DNA of 21,977 nt. Source: Spirochaetaceae bacterium (GTDB taxonomy: Bacteria; Spirochaetota; Spirochaetia; Treponematales; Breznakiellaceae). The stretch lies in contig JAITRV010000087.1 of assembly GCA_031288215.1 (NCBI GenBank), forward strand, positions 1-21,977, given 5' to 3'. The position numbers and the translations under genes were made by a program. The notes under the pieces were generated by a model. It saw nothing but the letters and a program-made list of their open reading frames with translations. It had not been told where the DNA came from and searched no databases. Below, in pieces: positions 1-6,462 of this stretch. The first letter of the stretch is position 1. Each line of letters opens with the position of its first letter.

Positions 1-268
1 CCGGGCGGAATTCGTAGCGGACCGAATCGACCCGGGCCTGCGGGGGTCCCCGGCGGAGCCAACTGAGGAAGGCCTCAAGCTGCGGGCTCGTGCCTTCGGC
101 AAGGGCCTCCACGGCGCCGCTTCCGGTATTCCGCACCCACCCCGTGAGGCCGAGCCGTTGAGCCTCCCGGTAGGCGGAATACCGGAAGCCCACCCCCTGC
201 ACCCGGCCTTCTACCAGGGCATAAACGGCGGCCTTCCCCTTCGTCGGGGCCCCGGCATTCCCGGTCAC
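1..268 (-). CDS. acyP: Acylphosphatase, 3' end cut by window edge
   Basis: Acylphosphatase hydrolyses acyl phosphates such as acetyl phosphate and 1,3-bisphosphoglycerate in the cytoplasm. The frame reads 89 codons from a GTG start at 268 to the window edge. It carries the family signature GRVQGVGFRYSAYREA (about residues 21-36), with the catalytic Arg at 29, then GLTGWVRNTGSGAVEALAEG (about 40-59) with the catalytic Asn at 47. Family members are about 90 residues, so only a few residues can be missing, although no stop codon is seen. The GTG start overlaps the recX stop in the arrangement GTGA, which implies translational coupling behind recX. The N-terminus is about ten residues longer than usual. 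Identity is clear; the exact end is unseen. Confidence 0.9.
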   Translation of the reverse strand, partial: MTGNAGAPTKGKAAVYALVEGRVQGVGFRYSAYREAQRLGLTGWVRNTGSGAVEALAEGTSPQLEAFLSWLRRGPPQARVDSVRYEFRP

Positions 269-912
269 GGCTCCCCCTCCGCTGCCGCGTCCTCCGCCTC
301 CAAGAGATGCGCTATCACCGGACCGGAAAAGCCCTCCCGTTTCAAGCCGTAGGCCCTGCCATTGGGGCCGCAGGCCCTCCCATAGGCCCTGCCGGTGAGG
401 TAGCCCTTTAAGAGGGCCAGCTCGGTCTCAAAGTCCAGGACCGAGTGCAGGGCTTCCTGGGCCGCGGCGGCGGCGATACCCCGGCGGCGCAGGCCCGCGA
501 GGAGCCGGAGGGGGCTTTCCCCGGAACGGCCCAGCCGGGAGCGGAGCCACCGGACGGCGTAGCGTTCGTCGCTGAGGATCTCCAGGCTCATCAGGCGGGA
601 AATCACCGCCGCCACGGGAGGGGCGGGATGGCCCCGGCGTTGAAGTTTGAGGGAAGTGCCCCGGCAGGTCTGTTCCGCCCGGGCGACCAGCCTCAGCGCG
701 GCCCGTTCCGCCCGGTAACAGGCCGCGGCGAAACGGAGGGCCCTTTCCTCCGGGTCGGACAACTCCTTTCCGGGGAAAAAATATTCACTTTCCCGGTATT
801 CATCGGGTAAATAGGGGATTTTAAGGGAAAGCTGGGAACCGTCGGAAAAGCCGATCTTCAGAACCTCTCCGGTTTCGGAGCCGGTTCCCGCCTTCAGGGA
901 CTCCACCGTCAT
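265..912 (-). CDS. recX: RecX-family regulatory protein
   Basis: RecX binds RecA filaments and limits recombinase and SOS activity. The 215-residue product has the RecX three-helix repeats: RLMSLEILSDERYAVRWL (about 106-123) followed by SRLGRSGESPLRLLAGLRRRGI (about 124-145), matching the typical 'D..yA..wv..r...g..ri..eL..kGi' pattern. The first 60 residues are a poorly conserved beta-rich extension, as in other long spirochaete RecX proteins. The gene lies 27 bp behind rpsI, with no good Shine-Dalgarno before the ATG at 912, so a start a few codons downstream (GTG at codon 3) is possible. It is coupled to acyP by a 4-bp overlap. No recA is nearby. Confident at family level. Confidence 0.85.
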   Translation of the reverse strand: MTVESLKAGTGSETGEVLKIGFSDGSQLSLKIPYLPDEYRESEYFFPGKELSDPEERALRFAAACYRAERAALRLVARAEQTCRGTSLKLQRRGHPAPPVAAVISRLMSLEILSDERYAVRWLRSRLGRSGESPLRLLAGLRRRGIAAAAAQEALHSVLDFETELALLKGYLTGRAYGRACGPNGRAYGLKREGFSGPVIAHLLEAEDAAAEGEP

Positions 913-939
913 GGAGTTGGAACGGTCAAGCCGCCGGCT

Positions 940-1332
940 TTACCGCTTGGAGAACTGGAAACGCCTGCGGGCGCCGGCCTGGCCGTATTTTTTCCGTTCC
1001 ACCATCCGGGGGTCCCGGGTCAGAAAGCCGTTGTTCCGGAGGCTCACATAGTTTTCCTGGTCCACCTGGCAGAGGGCCCGGGCCAGGCCGTGACGGCAGG
1101 CGCCGGCCTGGCCGTTGCAGCCGCCCCCATAGACATTGATCGTAATGTCGAATTTGTTCTCATTGGCGGTAACCATCAGGGGCTGGCGCACCATCATGGC
1201 GTGTTCCCCCTGGGGAAAATACTGGGCCAATTCCCGGCCGTTCACCGTAATTTTACCGGCCCCGTCCCGGACATACACCCGGGCCACGGAGGTTTTTCTT
1301 CTGCCGGTACCGATACCAAGATTCTTCGTCAC
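940..1332 (-). CDS. rpsI: Small-subunit ribosomal protein uS9
   Basis: Ribosomal protein S9 of the 30S subunit, 130 residues, the usual bacterial length. Diagnostic segments are GTGRRKTSVARVYVRDG near the N-terminus, GGGCNGQAGACRHGLARAL in the middle, and the basic tail KKYGQAGARRRFQFSKR that reaches the P site of the ribosome. The start is GTG at 1332, preceded by AGAGGTG. It lies 11 bp behind rplM, the conserved rplM-rpsI operon order in bacteria. Nothing is unusual in the protein. Confidence 0.98.
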   Translation of the reverse strand: MTKNLGIGTGRRKTSVARVYVRDGAGKITVNGRELAQYFPQGEHAMMVRQPLMVTANENKFDITINVYGGGCNGQAGACRHGLARALCQVDQENYVSLRNNGFLTRDPRMVERKKYGQAGARRRFQFSKR

Positions 1333-1343
1333 GCTTCACCTCT

Positions 1344-1775
1344 TCATTGCACTTCGATAAGCTGGGGGTTCTGGGCCGCATGGGGATGTTCAGGCCCCGA
1401 ATAGACCTTGACGTTCTTCAGGAGCTTCCGTCCCAAGGGGCCCTTGGGGAGCATCCCCTTGATGGCCGCTTCCAGGGGGAAGGTGGGATGCCGTTCCGCG
1501 GCCTTGGCATAGGGAATTTCCTTAAGCCCCCCCACATACCCCGAGTGCCGGTAATAGATCTTCTGCTGGGCCTTTCTGCCGCTTACCGCGATTTTTCCCG
1601 CGTTCACCACCACCACATAGTCCCCTACTTCCTGATGGGGAGCGAAAATCGCCTTTTCCTTTCCCCGGACTATGGAAGCCGCCTTGGCCGCGACCCTGCC
1701 GAGGATCTTCCCATCGGCATCAATCACAAACCATTTCCGTTCCACCTCGGCGGGTTTAATAAAAACAGTCTTCAT
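1344..1775 (-). CDS. rplM: Large-subunit ribosomal protein uL13
   Basis: Ribosomal protein L13 of the 50S subunit, 143 residues, the normal length. Recognisable segments are WFVIDADGKILGRVAAKAAS near the N-terminus, GDYVVVVNAGKIAVSGRKAQQKIYYRHSGY in the middle and GMLPKGPLGRKLLKNVKVYSGPEHPHAAQNP at the C-terminus. The ATG at 1775 has an AGGAAAAAGGA purine tract upstream. It is the first gene of the leftward rplM-rpsI-recX-acyP block, and its 215-bp upstream region is shared with the divergent nfu-like gene. Confidence 0.98.
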   Translation of the reverse strand: MKTVFIKPAEVERKWFVIDADGKILGRVAAKAASIVRGKEKAIFAPHQEVGDYVVVVNAGKIAVSGRKAQQKIYYRHSGYVGGLKEIPYAKAAERHPTFPLEAAIKGMLPKGPLGRKLLKNVKVYSGPEHPHAAQNPQLIEVQ

Positions 1776-1850
1776 ATATAATCCTTTTTCCTGCTATAAT
1801 ATGTCATGTCCTCGATGTATCTTCTCAAAAAATCACCGCTCGGTTCGTGC

Positions 1851-1883
1851 ATTATCCTCTCACAAAGGCAGCCGGAATGTCAA
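1851..1883 (-). promoter_or_regulatory. Possible promoter for rplM-rpsI operon
   Basis: On the minus strand a perfect -35 hexamer TTGACA (1883-1878) precedes GATAAT (1856-1851). The spacer is 21 bp, longer than ideal; the overlapping AGGATA would give 18 bp. Transcription from here would leave a leader of about 70 nt before rplM. The good -35 makes this the best candidate, but the spacing is unresolved. Confidence 0.35.
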
Positions 1884-1941
1884 GAGGGCGCGCGGAACCT
1901 TCCGGCGCCCGGCCGGATCCTGAAACCGGTTCGTGGTACGG

Positions 1942-1972
1942 TTGTTTTTTTTGAAATATAGTGATACTATAT
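1942..1972 (+). promoter_or_regulatory. Promoter of nfu-like gene with overlapping palindrome
   Basis: TTGTTT (1942-1947) and TACTAT (1965-1970) are separated by 17 bp, a plausible sigma-70-type promoter 20 bp before the nfu-like ATG. The -10 lies inside a perfect dyad, ATATAGT-GAT-ACTATAT (1956-1972), which could be an operator. No regulator is assigned. Confidence 0.5.
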
Positions 1973-1990
1973 AGGTAATAGGAGAATATT

Positions 1991-2215
1991 ATGTTAGAAG
2001 ATCGGGTAAAGACGGCTTTGGACGTGGTAAGGCCCTCCCTTCAGGCGGATGGCGGGGATGTGGAATTCGTTTCCGTATCCGATGACGGGACGGTTTCGCT
2101 GAAACTCACCGGGGCCTGCGGCGGATGCCCCATGGCCCAGATGACCCTCAAGATGGGAATCGAAAACTTTTTGAAGAAGGAAATTCCCGAAGTAAGCGCC
2201 GTTGTAGGGGTCTAG
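1991..2215 (+). CDS. NifU C-terminal domain (Nfu-type) Fe-S scaffold
   Basis: A 74-residue stand-alone Nfu domain. These proteins hold and deliver [4Fe-4S] clusters through a bridging CxxC pair. The motif GACGGCPMAQMTLKMGIE carries C43 and C46, and the N-terminal RPSLQADGGDVEFV is the classic Nfu segment. AGGAG lies just before the ATG at 1991. It is monocistronic or paired with the HMA gene 154 bp downstream. The TAG stop is also the first triplet of an intergenic inverted-repeat element. In diazotrophs such a protein could serve nitrogenase, but here it is most likely general Fe-S biogenesis. Confidence 0.93.
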   Translation: MLEDRVKTALDVVRPSLQADGGDVEFVSVSDDGTVSLKLTGACGGCPMAQMTLKMGIENFLKKEIPEVSAVVGV

Positions 2216-2340
2216 CGGCCTGCCGCACCGGTAAATTTTGTACTCGGGGCGTCTTGGACGTCCCTTTACGCGCAAAAATCCCGAGTCTCCGGCTTCCGTG
2301 AAATCGAAGGGGTGAACCAACGGTGCGATGCGCTTGGTAG
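2213..2340 (+). repeat. Intergenic inverted-repeat element, copy A
   Basis: It begins at the nfu stop codon with TAGCGGCCTG, the same ten bases that open copy B after the next gene. CGCACCG (2224-2230) pairs with CGGTGCG (2321-2327). An inner stem ACTCGGG...CCCGAGT encloses a further GGGCGTC/GACGTCCC hairpin. The core shows the same order of blocks as copy B (CTCGGGGC..., CCCTTTACGCGCAAAAATCC). The right boundary is approximate. It occupies nearly all of the gap between nfu and the HMA gene. Confidence 0.6.
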
Positions 2341-2369
2341 GATATAAATATTCATAGAAGGAGTTCGCC

Positions 2370-2573
2370 ATGAAGTCAACGCTGAAAATCGAAGGGATGT
2401 CCTGCGACCACTGTGTCCGGCATGTAACCAATGCCCTGAAAGGCCTTGAGGGGGTGAAGTCCGCCGAAGTGGACTTAAAGAAAAAGACCGCCCAGGTCGA
2501 ACACGCCGACGGGGTAAGCCTGGATGCGTTGAAAGCCGCGGTTTCCGAAGCCGGATACGAGGTAGTGGCGTAG
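2370..2573 (+). CDS. Heavy-metal-associated (HMA) domain protein, CopZ-like
   Basis: A 67-residue ferredoxin-fold HMA protein of the copper-chaperone type. The metal-binding loop GMSCDHCVRHV places C12 and C15 at the canonical positions, and the remainder (GVKSAEVDLKKKTAQVEH, then AAVSEAGYEVVA) is the standard beta-alpha-beta pattern. It probably carries Cu(I) or another soft metal in the cytoplasm. GAAGGAG lies 6-12 bp before the ATG at 2370. No P-type ATPase or copper regulator is adjacent, so the partner is unknown. Its TAG stop is the first triplet of repeat copy B. Confidence 0.9.
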   Translation: MKSTLKIEGMSCDHCVRHVTNALKGLEGVKSAEVDLKKKTAQVEHADGVSLDALKAAVSEAGYEVVA

Positions 2574-2649
2574 CGGCCTGTTACGCCGGTGTGCTCAGGG
2601 CCTTTGGCGCCCCTTCATGCAAAAAATCCACAAGTGCAACAGGCTGCTA
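2571..2649 (+). repeat. Intergenic inverted-repeat element, copy B
   Basis: TAGCGGCCTGTT (2571-2582) is matched in inverted orientation by AACAGGCTGCTA (2638-2649), 11 of 12 bases. Similarity extends through about 21 bp per arm, with mostly transition differences that would allow G-U pairs in RNA. The centre holds a GGGC...GCCCC stem followed by TTCATGCAAAAAATCC. It resembles copy A and starts at the HMA gene stop codon. It may act as a terminator-like or REP-like element before the activator gene. Confidence 0.65.
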
Positions 2650-2656
2650 GAAAAGC

Positions 2657-2670
2657 CTACATAAATGTAG
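2657..2670 (+). promoter_or_regulatory. Perfect palindrome just before the activator start codon
   Basis: CTACA-TAAA-TGTAG is a perfect inverted repeat ending 12 bp before the nifA-like ATG. It occupies the place where a Shine-Dalgarno would be, and none is visible there. The same 14-bp pattern recurs upstream of amtB and glnN. The position fits autogenous control by blocking transcription or translation initiation (inference). Confidence 0.6.
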
Positions 2671-2682
2671 TACCATGCATCC

Positions 2683-4287
2683 ATGGAATCTACCACGGCA
2701 ACCGAAACAGTTTTAGCTTACCAGGAACGGGCGGAATTGGAACTGCTCCTCGAGATTACCCGGACCCTGGACAAACACGTGGAACTGAGGAGCGCCCTGC
2801 GGCCGGTTTTGAGCCTCCTGGAGGTTCGGGCGGGTCTGACCTGGGGCATGGTAACCCTTCTGGACCGGGCCACGGGCCTGCTGAAGATCGAAGAGGCCTA
2901 CGGCCTTACCTCGGAGGAGAAGGATCGGGGGATCTACCGGCTGGGGGAGGGACTGGTCGGCAGGGTCTTTGAGTCGGGGCTCCCGATTATCGTACCGGAC
3001 CTCTCCCGGGACACCCGCTTTCTCAACCGGGCAAAGAGCCGCACCCAGGCGGATATGGAGGGGCTCAGCTATTACTGCGTCCCCATCCGTTCCGGGGGAG
3101 GGGTCATCGGGACCCTCAGCGCGGAACGGCGGATCCGGGAAGGGGAGGCGGAGGCCCGGATGATGCGGGACCGGGCCCTCCTGGAACAGGTTTCCGGGAT
3201 TATTGCCGATTCCGCCAAACTCCGGGAGCGGATCCTGGAGGAACAGTTCCGGCTCCGGCAGAAAGAGACGGTGGATGTCCTGGAGGACGAGCGGGCCGGC
3301 AGGGTCCAGGGAGGGCGGATCGCTCCGGAGAGCGACATCATCGGGACCAGCAAGAAGATGCGGAACCTCCACGAAATGATAGCCCAGGTGGCCCCCAGCG
3401 ATGCCACGGTGCTGATTACCGGGGAGAGCGGGACCGGCAAGGAACTGGTGGCCGCGGAACTGCACCGGCTTTCCAAGCGGGCCGGGGAGGCGTTTATCAA
3501 GATCAACTGCGCGGCCCTCCCGGAATCGATTATCGAGAGCGAACTTTTCGGTCATGAAAAGGGGGCTTTTACCGGGGCCACCAGCCAACGGAAGGGACGT
3601 TTTGAACTTGCCCACCGGGGAACCATCTTCCTCGACGAAATCGGGGATCTTTCTCCCCAGATCCAGGTAAAACTCCTGCGGGTCCTCCAGGAACGGGAAC
3701 TGGAACGGGTCGGGGGGACTTCCACGATTAAAGTGGATGTCCGGCTCGTCGCCGCCACCAACCGGAATTTGGAGGAAGCGGTGGCCCAGGGGGCCTTCCG
3801 GGAGGACCTCTACTACCGGCTGAACGTTTTTCCCCTGCAAATTCCTCCCCTGCGGGAGCGGAAGAGCGACATCGTCCTCCTGGCGGACCATTTTGCGGAA
3901 AAATACGCGGAAAAAAACGGCAAGCTCATCAAGCGGATCTCCACCCCCGCCATCGATCTCTTGATCAGTTATTCCTGGCCCGGGAATGTCCGGGAACTGG
4001 AGAACTGCATCGAGCGGGCGGTGATCCTTTCCACCGATACGGTGATCCATTCCTATAACCTGCCCCCGAGCCTGCAATCGGCGGTTTCCACCCATACGGA
4101 GCCCACCACCACGCTGGAAGCGGCCCTCTCCCGGATGGAAAAGGAGCTTATCGTGGAGGCCTTGAAGATCTCCGGGGGGAATATGGCCGCCGCGGCCCGG
4201 CAGTTGGGGATCACCGAACGCCAGATGGGGCTGCGGGTCCACCACTACGGGATAAACTGGCGGCTCTATCGAAACACAAAAATGTAG
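2683..4287 (+). CDS. nifA: NifA-type sigma-54-dependent transcriptional activator
   Basis: A 534-residue enhancer-binding protein. An N-terminal GAF domain (about 20-180) contains the NifA-like stretches EEAYGLTSEEKDRGIYRLGE and DLSRDTRFLNR. The AAA+ domain follows (about 215-445), with Walker A GESGTGKE (247-254), the sigma-54 contact motif GAFTGA (294-299) and Walker B FLDEIG (316-321). A C-terminal Fis-type helix-turn-helix lies at about 498-522; its TERQMGLRV is typical of NifA. The multi-Cys motif of oxygen-sensitive NifA proteins is absent: only three Cys occur, and the linker has none. It would hydrolyse ATP to open sigma-54 promoters. Two such promoters, for amtB and glnN, are nearby. 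No recognisable Shine-Dalgarno precedes the ATG. No nif structural genes are in view, so a wider nitrogen-control role is possible. Confidence 0.85.
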   Translation: MESTTATETVLAYQERAELELLLEITRTLDKHVELRSALRPVLSLLEVRAGLTWGMVTLLDRATGLLKIEEAYGLTSEEKDRGIYRLGEGLVGRVFESGLPIIVPDLSRDTRFLNRAKSRTQADMEGLSYYCVPIRSGGGVIGTLSAERRIREGEAEARMMRDRALLEQVSGIIADSAKLRERILEEQFRLRQKETVDVLEDERAGRVQGGRIAPESDIIGTSKKMRNLHEMIAQVAPSDATVLITGESGTGKELVAAELHRLSKRAGEAFIKINCAALPESIIESELFGHEKGAFTGATSQRKGRFELAHRGTIFLDEIGDLSPQIQVKLLRVLQERELERVGGTSTIKVDVRLVAATNRNLEEAVAQGAFREDLYYRLNVFPLQIPPLRERKSDIVLLADHFAEKYAEKNGKLIKRISTPAIDLLISYSWPGNVRELENCIERAVILSTDTVIHSYNLPPSLQSAVSTHTEPTTTLEAALSRMEKELIVEALKISGGNMAAAARQLGITERQMGLRVHHYGINWRLYRNTKM

Positions 4288-4317
4288 GATAGTTTTTCGC
4301 ACCCTACATTTTTGTAT
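4274..4317 (+). promoter_or_regulatory. Paired palindromic sites upstream of amtB (probable enhancer)
   Basis: Two copies of the 14-bp motif are present: ACACA-AAAA-TGTAG (4274-4287), overlapping the last codons of the activator gene, and CTACA-TTTT-TGTAT (4304-4317). Their centres are 30 bp apart. Together they also form a 13-bp perfect inverted repeat (4276-4288 with 4303-4315), which could fold as a terminator-like hairpin. They lie about 170-205 bp upstream of the expected amtB start site, a usual distance for sigma-54 activator sites. Confidence 0.6.
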
Positions 4318-4457
4318 GAAATATTCAAAATGAACGGAAGCATGCCGAAGCGCGAAGAACGTTCCTCCCCCCGTTGCCCTCCAAGAGCGTGGCGGGGAGT
4401 GAAAAAAAATCCATAAATTCCTTCTTTTTTAATAAAAAAAACCTTATTCATTAGACC

Positions 4458-4473
4458 TGGCACGATTCCTGCT
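4458..4473 (+). promoter_or_regulatory. Sigma-54 promoter of amtB-glnK
   Basis: TGGCACG-ATTC-CTGCT has the invariant GG (4459-4460) and GC (4471-4472) separated by 10 bp, as required for RpoN -24/-12 promoters. It lies 36 bp before the amtB start codon, predicting transcription from about 4484. The rest of the 4288-4509 gap is AT-rich, with no gene. Confidence 0.88.
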
Positions 4474-4509
4474 AATAAACTCATAACAACTCTATAGGAG
4501 GATTGAAAA

Positions 4510-5871
4510 GTGCGAAAGAAAATTGCGGTTTTTGTGATGCTGTTGTTGTGCATGGGGGCATCTCTCTTTGCACAGGAAAGTATTGAATCCTTGGGATTCT
4601 CGGTTGATGTGGTCTGGCTCTTTCTCGGGGCTATCCTCGTCTTTATATTCCAGGCAGGATTCGCTCTGGTTGAGACAGGATTAACCCGGGCTAAAAATGC
4701 CACCAATATTACGATGAAGAACCTCATGGATTTCTGCTTTGGGGCGCTCGTGTATTGGGCCTTCGGGTGGGGCCTTATGTGGGGGAAGGACGCTCTGGGC
4801 GGGCTTATCGGGACGGATCAGTTTTTCCCGGGAACCATGGGATTGGATATCGAGTCGGCTAATTTCTACAAGTCATGGTTCTTTCAGGTGGTATTCGCCG
4901 CGACCTCGGCCACGATTGTCTCGGGGGCCATGGCGGAACGGACCCAGTTTAAGTCATACCTGATTTATACCTGTTTTATCTCGGCGTTTATTTACCCCAT
5001 CCAGGGCCACTGGGTTTGGGGCGGCGGCTGGCTTGGGAATATCGGTTTCCACGATTTCGCCGGTTCCACCGTGGTCCACTCCGTGGGCGGCTGGGCCGCG
5101 CTGATGGGCGCCGTCGTCCTGGGGCCCCGGCTGGGTAAATATATGAAGGGGCAGGACGGCAAAGTAACGGTGAAGGCCTTTCCGGGCCACAATATTCCCT
5201 ATGCGTGTCTGGGGGTGTTCATCCTCTGGTTCGGGTGGTTCGGGTTTAACGCGGCTTCCACCGGTACGTCGATCCCCGACTCCGGCACCATCTTCAGCGG
5301 TACTTCCCTGGCCCGGGTGGCGGTGACGACCTGTCTTGCTCCCTCCGCGGGCGCCATTTCCGCGATGATTACTTCCTGGATTTGGTTTAAGAAACCGGAC
5401 TGTTCCATGACCATGAACGGCGTTCTGGCGGGGCTGGTAGCCATTACCGCTCCCTGTGCGGTGGTATCCCCCGCGGCAGCCATCGTTATCGGCTTTATCG
5501 CCGGGATATTGGTGGTGCTTTCCGTAGAATTTATCGATAAGAAGCTGCTGGTAGACGATCCGGTGGGCGCGGTTTCGGTTCACCTGACCAACGGTATCTT
5601 CGGGACCCTGGCGGTGGGGATTTGGGCCAATGCTCCCAGCGACGGCGTGGTGGGCCTCCTCCATGGCGGCGGTCTTACCCAGTTGGGCGCCCAGTTTATC
5701 GGCGTCATCTCGGTCGGCGCCTGGGTAGCGATAACAAGCCTCGTTCTCTTCCTCATCATCAAGGCGACCGTCGGACTGAGGGTTTCGCCCAAGGACGAAC
5801 TGAGGGGCCTTGACCAAAGCGAACATAAGTCCGAAGCCTATTCGGGCTTCCAGATTTTCACCAATATGTAA
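4510..5871 (+). CDS. amtB: Ammonium transporter, Amt family
   Basis: An inner-membrane ammonium channel of 453 residues. A cleavable signal peptide (MRKKIAVFVMLLLCMGASLFAQ, 1-22) is followed by about eleven membrane spans. Family hallmarks are TRAKNATNITMKNLMDF (59-75), VSGAMAERTQF, DFAGSTVVHSVGGWAALMG with pore His190, and DPVGAVSVHLTNGIFGTLAVG with the second pore His358. The C-terminal GLRVSPKDELRGLDQSEH is the conserved tail that couples the pore to P-II control. The start is GTG at 4510, with AGGAGG about 8 bp upstream. It is the first gene of a two-gene operon with glnK (12-bp gap), driven by the sigma-54 promoter at 4458, so it is expected to be induced by nitrogen limitation. Confidence 0.97.
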   Translation: MRKKIAVFVMLLLCMGASLFAQESIESLGFSVDVVWLFLGAILVFIFQAGFALVETGLTRAKNATNITMKNLMDFCFGALVYWAFGWGLMWGKDALGGLIGTDQFFPGTMGLDIESANFYKSWFFQVVFAATSATIVSGAMAERTQFKSYLIYTCFISAFIYPIQGHWVWGGGWLGNIGFHDFAGSTVVHSVGGWAALMGAVVLGPRLGKYMKGQDGKVTVKAFPGHNIPYACLGVFILWFGWFGFNAASTGTSIPDSGTIFSGTSLARVAVTTCLAPSAGAISAMITSWIWFKKPDCSMTMNGVLAGLVAITAPCAVVSPAAAIVIGFIAGILVVLSVEFIDKKLLVDDPVGAVSVHLTNGIFGTLAVGIWANAPSDGVVGLLHGGGLTQLGAQFIGVISVGAWVAITSLVLFLIIKATVGLRVSPKDELRGLDQSEHKSEAYSGFQIFTNM

Positions 5872-5883
5872 AGGAGGTGGAAG

Positions 5884-6225
5884 ATGAAACTGATTATTGC
5901 GTATATACAGCCCCACGCGTTGAACGAGGTCAAGCAGGAATTGTACAAAGTGGAGGTTTACAAGATGTCCGTAACCAATGCCATGGGCTGCGGGCAGCAA
6001 AAAGGATACACCGAACAGTACCGGGGGGTTGAAATTGAGGTCAATCTCCTGAAGAAGGTCCGCATCGAAATTGCGGTAAACGATAACTTTGTAAAGCCCA
6101 CGATTGACGCGATCATCCGGGGCGCCCGGAGCGGAGAAATCGGGGACGGGAAGATCTTTATCCTGCCCGTCGAGGAATGTATTAGGATCAGGACCGGAGA
6201 AACCGGTTCTGTGGCAATCGGCTAA
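5884..6225 (+). CDS. glnK: P-II nitrogen regulatory protein, GlnK type, lacking Tyr51
   Basis: A P-II signal protein of 113 residues that aligns with E. coli GlnB without gaps through the T-loop. Gln39 and Lys40 of the effector-binding region are kept, as are R47 of the YRG motif (which plugs the Amt pore in GlnK), the GEIGDGKIFILPVE segment and RIRTGE near the C-terminus. The uridylylated Tyr51 is replaced by Ile (GVEIEV in place of GAEYxV), so control should rest on ATP/ADP and 2-oxoglutarate binding alone. AGGAGG precedes the ATG, and the gene is 12 bp behind amtB, its expected target. A strong terminator follows at 6293. Confidence 0.96.
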   Translation: MKLIIAYIQPHALNEVKQELYKVEVYKMSVTNAMGCGQQKGYTEQYRGVEIEVNLLKKVRIEIAVNDNFVKPTIDAIIRGARSGEIGDGKIFILPVEECIRIRTGETGSVAIG

Positions 6226-6232
6226 AGAAAGG

Positions 6233-6262
6233 GCGCCTCCCCGTGTTGCTTCCGGGAGGCGC
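6233..6262 (+). other. GC-rich hairpin after glnK
   Basis: GCGCCTCCC (6233-6241) pairs perfectly with GGGAGGCGC (6254-6262) around a 12-nt loop, starting 8 bp after the glnK stop. No T-run follows, so it probably protects the 3' end of the transcript or slows polymerase ahead of the true terminator at 6293. Confidence 0.6.
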
Positions 6263-6292
6263 TATGAAGTAAAAAAACGCAGGTAAAAAATG

Positions 6293-6327
6293 AAAGATGC
6301 CCCGGAGTATGTCGGGGTATCTTTTTT
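6293..6327 (+). terminator. Rho-independent terminator of amtB-glnK
   Basis: AAAGATGCCCCG (6293-6304) pairs with CGGGGTATCTTT (6313-6324), with a single G-U pair and an 8-nt loop, and runs into a stretch of six T. This separates amtB-glnK from the peptidase operon. Confidence 0.85.
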
Positions 6328-6432
6328 CATACATTTTATGCGGCGATGTATGAAATTGTATGAAGATTCGCGGGTGAGCATGGGGAAAACCGGGACACTG
6401 GATTCTTTTCTGTGTCTTTTATACTATAGTAT
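6325..6432 (+). promoter_or_regulatory. Palindrome cluster upstream of the peptidase-transporter operon
   Basis: TTTCATACAT (6325-6334) is perfectly inverted by ATGTATGAAA (6346-6355) and followed by a further half-site TTGTATGAA (6356-6364). Closer to the gene is a perfect 12-bp palindrome, ATACTATAGTAT (6421-6432), containing TATACT/TACTAT as possible -10 hexamers. No good -35 and no -24/-12 sigma-54 element is visible. The TACAT/ATGTA half-sites resemble those before amtB and glnN but are less regular. Confidence 0.4.
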
Positions 6433-6462
6433 TCTACATTATTTACGGAAAGAGGTAAGGTT

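Noticed and set aside
2592..2625. TTGGCGCCCCTTCATGC as a possible sigma-54 promoter for the activator
   Set aside because: GG and GC are 11 bp apart instead of 10, and the sequence belongs to repeat copy B.
2713..4302. Long minus-strand open frame opposite the sigma-54 activator
   Set aside because: Low-complexity Gly/Pro/Leu translation mirrors the activator codons; no recognisable domain.
4266..4727. Minus-strand open frame across the amtB promoter
   Set aside because: It covers the sigma-54 promoter and amtB signal peptide in antisense; no motif.
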